Assembly: GCA_016206675.1 (NCBI GenBank)
Contig: JACQRD010000020.1
Coordinates: forward strand, 1 to 6,213
Direction: 5' to 3'
DNA: 6,213 nt
DNA from: Candidatus Omnitrophota bacterium
GTDB lineage: Bacteria; Omnitrophota; Gorgyraeia; Aquiviventales; Aquiviventaceae
In this document: one piece after another, positions 1 through 3,813 of the stretch
Layout of the letters: each line of letters begins with the position of its first letter
Position numbering within the stretch: position 1 is the first letter of the stretch
Notes under the pieces: model-generated
Databases searched by the model: none
What the model was told of the DNA's origin: nothing
The model's input: only the letters and a program-made list of their open reading frames with translations
Translations under genes and position numbers: made by a program

Positions 1-16
1 ATTTATTTGCTTCTCT

Positions 17-96
17 GGGGGGTGGGGCGTGGGGGGGGGGGCATGGGTAAGTTTACTTACCGGTCCCACGCCCCGTGCCCCGTGCCCCGTGCCCCC
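17..96. repeat. G/C heptamer palindrome upstream of lgt
   Basis: The left arm is four consecutive heptamers in perfect phase: GGGGGGT (17-23), GGGGCGT (24-30), GGGGGGG (31-37), GGGGCAT (38-44). A central segment (45-62) contains its own small hairpin, GGTAAGT-TT-ACTTACC. The right arm is GTCCCAC (63-69) and three copies of GCCCCGT (70-90), with a partial fourth. Read on the other strand the right arm is GGGGCAC-like, so the arms can pair. The element lies directly before the lgt start and occupies the position where a Shine-Dalgarno sequence would be; none is visible there. The architecture (about four heptads per arm) matches the elements inside the rluD-type gene and the regulator, although the heptamer sequence is different. 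Confidence 0.75.
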
Positions 97-101
97 TAAC
101 G

Positions 102-860
102 ATGCATCCTATTCTCTTCACCATTGGCCCTGTCACGCTCTACACCTACGGCGCCATGATGGTGGCGGCGTTTCTGCTGGCCATATGGCTGGCCGGGCAT
201 GCGGCGCGCCGCTTGCCGAAAGAGTTGGTGGCAATTACCGATGAGCAGCTAGTCGACCTGGCCTGTTACGCGCTGCTGGGCGGCATTATCGGCGGGCGGC
301 TGTTGTACGTCGCCCTGTCGTGGCGGCAGTTCCTCGCCTCTCCCTTGGAAATCTTCGCGCTCTGGCATGGAGGGTTGGTGTGGTACGGGGGGCTCTTCGG
401 AGGCCTGGCCGCGGGCTGGTGGTACGTTCGGTTGAAGCGCCTGCCGTGGCTGAGGGTGGCGGACCAGTGCATACCCTTTGTGGCATTGGGGCACGCCGTC
501 GGCCGCCTCGGCTGCTTCTTCAACGGCTGCTGCTATGGGAAGCCTTCCACGCTTTGGTGCGCCGTGCAGTTTCCAGGGCATGACCATCCGGTGCTGCCGA
601 CCCAGCTCTTTGAGGCCGCGGGGCTGTGCCTGCTCTACCTCGGCCTGCGGCGGATGCAGCAGCCGGCGGTGATGCGCACGCCGGGCCGAGTCCTCGGCGC
701 GTATCTGGCGGGGTACGGACTGCTGCGATTCGTGCTGGAATATACCCGCGGCGATCAATCCGTCGTATGGGGCGGGCTGACCCTCCAACAGTTGTTCAGT
801 ATCGGAATACTGTGTGGAGGACTATGGATCATTTTCCGCAAGAAGGTTCTGAGTTCGTAG
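102..860 (+). CDS. lgt: Prolipoprotein diacylglyceryl transferase (Lgt)
   Basis: Inner-membrane enzyme that transfers diacylglycerol from phosphatidylglycerol to the lipobox cysteine of prelipoproteins, the first step of lipoprotein maturation. The 252-residue product is multi-spanning and near the usual family length. It shows the HGGLVWYGG block (H89, matching essential H103 of E. coli), the Lgt signature GRLGCFFNGCCYGKP (134-148, with R135 matching E. coli R143), PTQLFEA, and the C-terminal block around Y205, R209, E213 and R216. The position of E. coli N146 is Cys (C138), as in a recognised branch with a GCF-GCCYG signature. I start at ATG 102 because it opens with the family-typical MHPILF; a GTG at 75 would add residues encoded by the heptamer repeat. 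There is no visible ribosome site. The last codons and the TAG stop lie inside another heptamer array. A 15-base gap leads to the next gene, so an operon is likely. Confidence 0.95.
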   Translation: MHPILFTIGPVTLYTYGAMMVAAFLLAIWLAGHAARRLPKELVAITDEQLVDLACYALLGGIIGGRLLYVALSWRQFLASPLEIFALWHGGLVWYGGLFGGLAAGWWYVRLKRLPWLRVADQCIPFVALGHAVGRLGCFFNGCCYGKPSTLWCAVQFPGHDHPVLPTQLFEAAGLCLLYLGLRRMQQPAVMRTPGRVLGAYLAGYGLLRFVLEYTRGDQSVVWGGLTLQQLFSIGILCGGLWIIFRKKVLSS

Positions 861-874
861 TTCATAGTTCGTAG
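845..874. repeat. Single-arm heptamer array spanning the lgt stop
   Basis: GGTTCTG (845-851) is followed by AGTTCGT (852-858), AGTTCAT (859-865), AGTTCGT (866-872) and AG. The unit length is again seven. No complementary arm follows, so it is either half an element or an eroded one. It encodes the last residues of Lgt, supplies its TAG stop (858-860) and forms nearly the whole spacer before the next start codon at 876. No Shine-Dalgarno sequence is visible there. Confidence 0.65.
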
Positions 875-875
875 C

Positions 876-1943
876 ATGGCACGCACCTATCGGTTTACAA
901 TCGGCAGCGCTGAGGCGGGCCTGCGGCTTGATCACTACCTGGTCCGCCGTTTGCCCAGCGACATGTCCCGGCGCATGATCCAGCGGGGTGTTAAGCAAGG
1001 GCGGGTGATCTTGCGGCAGCGGCCGGCGAAACCCCATGACAAGCTGCGCGCGGGCGACGTCATTACCGCCATGTTCCCCGAGCTGAGGACCCAAGGAGGC
1101 GACACCCCGCTCATCCCTCAAGAGATTCCCCTGAGGATCGTCTATGAGGATGACTGGCTGCTCGTTGTCAACAAGCCGGCTGGACTGGTGACGCATCCGG
1201 CGCCGGGGCATTGGGACGGCACGCTCGTGAATGCCATCTTGTGGCATCTTCAGAACGCTGAAGGCTCAAGGTACAAGGCTCAAGGTAAAAGCCACAGCCT
1301 TCAGCCTTCAGCTTTGAGCCTTGAGCAGCCGTTGCCGAGGGCGGGGATCGTGCATCGGCTGGATAAGGACACCTCGGGGCTGCTGCTGGTGGCGAAGACG
1401 GAGCAGACCCATATCGCCCTGTCGCGTCAACTGAAAGCCCGAACGATCCACCGCACCTACCTCGCGTTAGTCGAAGGCCATTTGCCGCTGGATGAGGGCA
1501 CGGTCAACGTGCCGATCGGCCGGCACCTGATCCATCGCAAGGAGATGACGGTACGGCACCTGGGGGGACGCCAGGCGGTGACGCACTATCGCGTGATCAA
1601 GCGCCTTGATAGTGCTCAAGGCTCAAGGCTCAAGGCTCAAGGCAACGACCTTCAGCCTTCAGCCTTCAGCCTTGAGCTTCTGCCGTTTCCCTATACGCTG
1701 CTGGAGGTCACGCTGGATACGGGACGGACCCACCAGATCCGCGTCCACATGGCCCACCTCGGACATCCGGTGATCGGCGACACCACCTACGGCAACCACC
1801 CAGCCAGCTACTGGGTTGCCTTAGGAATCACGCGACAGCTGCTCCACGCGGCCAAGTTGTCATTCGAACATCCCGTCCATCGGCGCACGGTCCAGCTCAG
1901 CGCGGCCATTCCAGAGGAGATGGCACGGTGGGTTCCCTCATGA
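876..1943 (+). CDS. rluD: RluA/RluD-family 23S rRNA pseudouridine synthase with two inserted peptides
   Basis: Cytoplasmic enzyme that isomerises uridine to pseudouridine. RluD acts on helix 69 of 23S rRNA, and the symbol here rests on the S4-plus-catalytic layout. The product has 355 residues; E. coli RluD has 326. An N-terminal S4 RNA-binding domain covers about residues 12-75. The catalytic domain follows with VVNKPAGLVTHP, the active-site motif HRLDKDTSG (160-168, catalytic Asp D163; E. coli D139), QAVTHYR and TGRTHQIRVHMAHLGHPVIGD. The extra length is explained by two insertions encoded by heptamer palindromes: residues 128-150, just before PRAGIVHR, and residues 247-267, between THYR and TGRTHQ. 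Both lie in variable loops and leave the conserved motifs intact, so activity is probably kept. The start ATG lacks a clear ribosome site. The 3' end overlaps the next gene by 16 bases. Confidence 0.93.
   Translation: MARTYRFTIGSAEAGLRLDHYLVRRLPSDMSRRMIQRGVKQGRVILRQRPAKPHDKLRAGDVITAMFPELRTQGGDTPLIPQEIPLRIVYEDDWLLVVNKPAGLVTHPAPGHWDGTLVNAILWHLQNAEGSRYKAQGKSHSLQPSALSLEQPLPRAGIVHRLDKDTSGLLLVAKTEQTHIALSRQLKARTIHRTYLALVEGHLPLDEGTVNVPIGRHLIHRKEMTVRHLGGRQAVTHYRVIKRLDSAQGSRLKAQGNDLQPSAFSLELLPFPYTLLEVTLDTGRTHQIRVHMAHLGHPVIGDTTYGNHPASYWVALGITRQLLHAAKLSFEHPVHRRTVQLSAAIPEEMARWVPS
1257..1325. repeat. In-frame heptamer palindrome, copy 1 in rluD
   Basis: The left arm has four heptads: GCTGAAG, GCTCAAG, GTACAAG, GCTCAAG (1257-1284). 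The loop is 1285-1297. The right arm is CCTTCAG, CCTTCAG, CTTTGAG, CCTTGAG (1298-1325). The length of 69 bp is 23 codons, which keeps the frame. The encoded peptide (residues 128-150) contains GSRYKAQG and LQPSALSLE, nearly the same as the peptide of the second copy. The copy is less regular than the second, so it may be older. Confidence 0.85.
1614..1676. repeat. In-frame heptamer palindrome, copy 2 in rluD
   Basis: Four perfect GCTCAAG heptads (1614-1641), a 7-base loop GCAACGA (1642-1648), then CCTTCAG three times and CCTTGAG (1649-1676). The total is 63 bp, nine heptads or 21 codons. The arms form a 28-bp stem with three regularly spaced C-C mismatches. It encodes residues 247-267 (AQGSRLKAQG, then LQPSAFSLE) in the same orientation and frame as copy 1. 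Confidence 0.9.
1914..1919 (+). promoter_or_regulatory. Ribosome binding site GAGGAG deciding a GTG start
   Basis: GAGGAG lies inside the 3' end of the rluD-type gene, eight bases before GTG 1928 but twenty before ATG 1940. The spacing favours the GTG as the start of the following gene. Confidence 0.6.
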
Positions 1944-2410
1944 GCAGCTGCCGGGGCCTGCGTCGGATCACGGGAGTGGTCGCGGCGATCTCCTTCGGCG
2001 GCCTGGCCTTCGCGGAGGAGCCGAAGGCGGCCCGCGTCTCCGTCACCGCCTCGGCTGCGGTGAGCATCGGCGCCGGAAGGCCGGCCGACCTCATCGCCGC
2101 GACGATTAAGGCAACACAGCCCGAAGGGGTTCTCCTGGTGGTGGCGACCATTCAGCTGGAGTACTCGGGAACGCCGACGCACAAAACCGTTGAGCTCTCC
2201 ATTCACCGCGACGCCGCGCCGCTCGACGCGCCGTATACTGTTCGTGTGGGCACCGCCGCCCGGGCGGTCTCCGAGATTCCGGTGACCCTCCATGCGTGGG
2301 ACACGCCGGGGGAGGGTGCTCATCGGTACGTGGTGCAGGCCCGGTCGAGTGATCCAGGCGTCCGCGCCACGGCCAGGCGGCTGACCGTGATCGAGTTTCG
2401 GAGCAATTGA
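1928..2410 (+). CDS. Small secreted beta-rich protein of unknown function
   Basis: I do not recognise the family. The 160-residue product begins with a typical Sec signal peptide: basic n-region around R9-R13, hydrophobic core 14-28, and AFA followed by EE, with cleavage likely after A29. The mature part of about 131 residues is rich in short alternating Val/Thr/Ile stretches (for example VLLVVATIQLEY, KTVELSIHRD, YTVRVGT, IPVTLHAWD, RLTVIEF), which suggests a single beta-sandwich domain. It has no cysteine after the signal region and no transmembrane helix. The GTG start is chosen for its well-placed GAGGAG; ATG 1940, which overlaps the rluD stop as ATGA, is the alternative. Overlap with the rluD-type gene suggests translational coupling and co-transcription. 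Residence in the periplasm or outside the cell is inferred from the signal only. Confidence 0.8.
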   Translation: MGSLMSSCRGLRRITGVVAAISFGGLAFAEEPKAARVSVTASAAVSIGAGRPADLIAATIKATQPEGVLLVVATIQLEYSGTPTHKTVELSIHRDAAPLDAPYTVRVGTAARAVSEIPVTLHAWDTPGEGAHRYVVQARSSDPGVRATARRLTVIEFRSN

Positions 2411-2435
2411 CACCGTAGTATAATGCCCACAATAT
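2407..2435 (+). promoter_or_regulatory. Possible sigma70-type promoter before the second secreted gene
   Basis: TTGACA (2407-2412) is followed after 17 bases by CAATAT (2430-2435), a weak -10. A perfect TATAAT (2419-2424) also occurs, but only six bases after TTGACA, and its own -35 position (2396-2401, TTTCGG) is poor. One of the two could start a transcript for the gene at 2486. The -35 box overlaps the stop codon of the preceding gene. Confidence 0.4.
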
Positions 2436-2485
2436 CTGGCCACAGAGCAGGCAACCAAGGCGACGGCCTTGAGAGAGGATTAGCG

Positions 2486-2914
2486 ATGAAGCGAATTAGC
2501 GGATGGGCGCTGGTCGGATGCGCGGTGGTCTGCTGGACATTGGCGGCGGAAGCAGCCAAGGAGCCGAAGGGGGCTGCGAAGGCCCCGCCGGCAGCCGCGC
2601 CGGCAGCGCCGACAGAGAAAATCGCCTACACCTTTTCGGACGACGCCAAGGTGGAGGAGTTCGCCAGGCTCTGGCAGCAGCGCCAGGCCGCGATCGTCCG
2701 CATGACCGTGCTGCGGTCCTATTTTCAGGAGGAACAGGCGGCTTTGGAACAGCTCAATCAGCGGTTTACCAAGGACTATAACTTGGACGTCAGCAAGAAC
2801 TACCGCTTCGACAGCGAACACAAGAAGATCATCGAGCTCCAGGAGCCAGCCCCACCCCAACCGCAGGTCAGCCAAGCGCCCCCCGCCGCGCAGCCGGCTC
2901 AGGCATCGCCTTGA
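2486..2914 (+). CDS. Small exported helical protein of unknown function
   Basis: I do not recognise a named family. The 142-residue product starts at ATG 2486, six bases after GAGAGAGGA, rather than at the upstream ATG 2423. Residues 1-24 form a signal peptide (basic KR, hydrophobic core, AEAA). There is also an LVGC sequence at 9-12 that resembles a lipobox, but the hydrophobic stretch before it is short, so signal peptidase I cleavage is more likely. A Lys/Ala/Pro-rich linker (25-43) leads to a charged, probably helical core (about 44-119, with LWQQRQAAIVRMTVLRSYFQ and EEQAALEQLNQRF) in which a short coiled coil is plausible. The tail (120-142) is Pro/Gln/Ala-rich. A periplasmic or envelope-associated role is inferred from the signal alone. 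The gene has its own possible promoter and no clear terminator. Confidence 0.8.
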   Translation: MKRISGWALVGCAVVCWTLAAEAAKEPKGAAKAPPAAAPAAPTEKIAYTFSDDAKVEEFARLWQQRQAAIVRMTVLRSYFQEEQAALEQLNQRFTKDYNLDVSKNYRFDSEHKKIIELQEPAPPQPQVSQAPPAAQPAQASP

Positions 2915-2944
2915 CGCGGTTGAGCCGCCTCAGGCATACTTGAC
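2892..2944. repeat. Imperfect short direct repeat at the end of the secreted gene
   Basis: The segment beginning AGCCGGCTCAGGCAT (2892) and ending CTTGAC (2915) recurs as AGCCGCCTCAGGCAT (2923) ending CTTGAC (2944), with one mismatch and a two-base gap. The period is about 31 bp. The first copy encodes the C-terminus and stop of the preceding gene. The second lies outside it and supplies the TTGACA box used as the possible promoter of the riboswitch leader. It looks like a small tandem duplication. Confidence 0.55.
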
Positions 2945-2966
2945 ATGTAAGGCCCTACTGACAAAT
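2940..2966 (+). promoter_or_regulatory. Possible promoter of the riboswitch leader
   Basis: A perfect TTGACA (2940-2945) is followed by ACAAAT (2961-2966) after 15 bases, a short spacer and weak -10. It is the best sigma70-like candidate before the aptamer. Transcription from it would begin at or inside the first leader hairpin. Confidence 0.3.
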
Positions 2967-3008
2967 CCGCCACAGAGCGTTGGCGGACCCGCCAAGTAGT
3001 TTGGCGGG
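2966..3008 (+). promoter_or_regulatory. Two tandem perfect hairpins before the aptamer
   Basis: Hairpin A pairs TCCGCCA (2966-2972) with TGGCGGA (2981-2987). Hairpin B, immediately next, pairs CCCGCCAA (2988-2995) with TTGGCGGG (3001-3008). Both stems are perfect and share the GCCAA/TTGGC theme. The 3' strand of hairpin B is the same sequence that would form the 5' strand of aptamer helix P1, so hairpin B and the folded aptamer are mutually exclusive. Confidence 0.6.
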
Positions 3009-3110
3009 GCCACACCCCGCGTAAGCGGGGGTCGGAAAACCACGGGCTCAAACCCGTACCTGGTACCGCAGGTACCAGGTACGGAACGGGTAGCCGGGTT
3101 GCCAAAGGGG
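3000..3110 (+). promoter_or_regulatory. Divergent GEMM-I (cyclic-di-GMP-I type) riboswitch aptamer
   Basis: Aligned by eye to the Vibrio Vc2 aptamer, the order of elements is the same. P1 is TTTGGC (3000-3005) with GCCAAA (3101-3106). A GGCCACA entry stretch precedes a 6-bp P2 stem CCCCGC (3015-3020) / GCGGGG (3025-3030) capped by a GNRA tetraloop GTAA. The joining strand GTCGGAAAACCACGGG (3031-3046) matches the family's GACGCAAAGCC region, and TAGCCGGGTTGCC (3091-3103) matches TAGCGGGGTTACC. The three ligand-contacting positions of Vc2 (G20, A47, C92) fall on G3009, A3036 and C3102. The Vc2 pair G21-C46 is replaced by C3010-G3035, a compensating change. P3 ends in a perfect 14-bp hairpin (3054-3067 with 3071-3084). 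G at position 20 favours cyclic-di-GMP over the cGAMP-binding subclass, which carries A. The tetraloop receptor and the GCAAA stretch deviate from consensus, so ligand identity is uncertain. Confidence 0.75.
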
Positions 3111-3131
3111 GAAGCGGTGGACAATCTTCAG

Positions 3132-3166
3132 CACCTAACCGGACGAAGAGGGTTGGGTGTTTTTTT
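3132..3166 (+). terminator. Intrinsic terminator forming the riboswitch expression platform
   Basis: CACCTAACC (3132-3140) pairs with GGTTGGGTG (3151-3159) through nine base pairs including one T-G wobble. The loop is ten bases and seven T residues follow (3160-3166). It lies 22 bases after the aptamer and 54 bases before the next start codon, the classic position for transcription-attenuation control. TAACCGG (3136-3142) can alternatively pair with CCGGGTTG (3094-3101) of the aptamer, with one bulge, which would prevent terminator formation. Confidence 0.85.
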
Positions 3167-3204
3167 ATGTCCGGGTTGTGCCCTTTTTGAGTGCAAGCGT
3201 GCTC

Positions 3205-3212
3205 AGGGAGGG
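3205..3212 (+). promoter_or_regulatory. Strong ribosome binding site AGGGAGGG
   Basis: AGGGAGGG ends seven bases before ATG 3220 and fixes that codon as the start. The upstream in-frame GTG 3157 lies inside the terminator stem and is excluded. Confidence 0.8.
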
Positions 3213-3219
3213 CACACGG

Positions 3220-3813
3220 ATGCTTGAGTCCCTGATTTCCTCCAGGATCCGCCGCACGCTGCTGGAATACCTTCTGGCTCACCCGGGTGAGCGCTGCTAT
3301 CTTCGCGGCCTTTCGAAAGTGCTTGGGCTATCCGTCAGCCCTCTCCGGCGGGAGTTGAAGCGGCTTGAGCGTTCCGGCATGCTCACGGCGGTGCCGGAGG
3401 GTAACATGCTGTTCTACACCGTGAATACCTCATCGCCTGCCTACCTCCAACTGAGTTCGTTCAGGGTTCAGGGTTCAGGGTTCGGGGTAGTTGCCCACAA
3501 CCCAGAACCCATAGCCCAGAACCTGACGAGCATTCATTCAAGCGCCATTCGGCAGCATCCACTTCGCGTCCCGCTGCTGGTGGGGGCGGCCGCAGGTCTG
3601 TTGCTTGCGGCCGGTTCCATCCCTTTGGTCCTCTCCCGCCATGCGACGTCCCGGCAGTCGCCACCCTCCACGGTTCAACGCGCCAACGTTACGGTGGTCA
3701 TGCCGCCGCCGTCAGCTTCAGGGGCCATGCGGGGCAGCCGCTGGCAATTGGTGCCCGGCGGCTTTGGGAGCGGTTTTGGCACGGCCTCGAATGAGAGGAG
3801 GGAGACCTACTAA
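3220..3813 (+). CDS. Membrane-tethered winged-helix regulator
   Basis: The 197-residue product has three parts. Residues 1-78 form a winged helix-turn-helix of the ArsR/MarR-like superfamily: helix RIRRTLLEYLLAHPG, then CYLRGLSKVLGLSVSPLRRELKRLERSGML as helix-turn-recognition helix (27-55), and a wing ending GNMLFYTVN (61-69). Residues 80-101 are encoded by a heptamer palindrome and act as linker. Residues 117-138 are one hydrophobic membrane helix between basic flanks. The last 59 residues are Pro/Ser/Gly-rich and predicted to face outward. Cytoplasmic DNA-binding head, one membrane span and outer tail make a ToxR/CadC-like one-component layout, by architecture and not by homology. The start is fixed by AGGGAGGG. 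It follows the riboswitch-terminator leader and overlaps the next gene by one base, so it probably regulates, or monitors export of, the giant protein. The target is unknown. Confidence 0.82.
   Translation: MLESLISSRIRRTLLEYLLAHPGERCYLRGLSKVLGLSVSPLRRELKRLERSGMLTAVPEGNMLFYTVNTSSPAYLQLSSFRVQGSGFGVVAHNPEPIAQNLTSIHSSAIRQHPLRVPLLVGAAAGLLLAAGSIPLVLSRHATSRQSPPSTVQRANVTVVMPPPSASGAMRGSRWQLVPGGFGSGFGTASNERRETY
3459..3521. repeat. In-frame heptamer palindrome in the regulator gene
   Basis: The left arm is three GTTCAGG heptads and GTTCGGG (3459-3486), the loop is GTAGTTG (3487-3493), and the right arm is CCCACAA, CCCAGAA, CCCATAG, CCCAGAA (3494-3521). The total is 63 bp, exactly the 28-7-28 layout of copy 2 in the rluD-type gene but with a different heptamer. 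It encodes residues 80-101 between the winged helix and the membrane span, with no stop codon. Confidence 0.85.

Noticed and set aside
29..244. Open frame starting in the poly-G tract
   Set aside because: It begins inside the heptamer palindrome and runs through lgt in another frame, with no plausible product.
249..1247. Long minus-strand open frames opposite lgt and the rluD-type gene
   Set aside because: They are mirror frames of well-supported + strand genes in high-GC DNA, have Arg/Pro/Ala/His-rich non-protein-like composition, and no ribosome sites.
1257..1676. Heptamer arrays as a CRISPR or a frameshift/sequencing artefact
   Set aside because: Units are 7 bp without spacers, arms are inverted, and the reading frame with all catalytic motifs is preserved on both sides.
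2407..2424. TTGACA and TATAAT as a promoter pair
   Set aside because: Only six bases separate them, so they cannot be the -35 and -10 of one promoter; each may be used alone.
2895..2927. CGGCTCA/TGAGCCG inverted repeat as a terminator of the secreted gene
   Set aside because: The stem is 7 bp with a 19-base loop and no T-tract follows; it arises largely from the short direct repeat there.
3157..3219. Upstream GTG start for the regulator
   Set aside because: The codon lies in the terminator stem and T-tract; a strong AGGGAGGG is correctly spaced before ATG 3220.
2915..3219. tRNA or other structural RNA in the gap
   Set aside because: I saw no cloverleaf or conserved tRNA T-arm motif; the structure present matches the GEMM-I aptamer order and a terminator.
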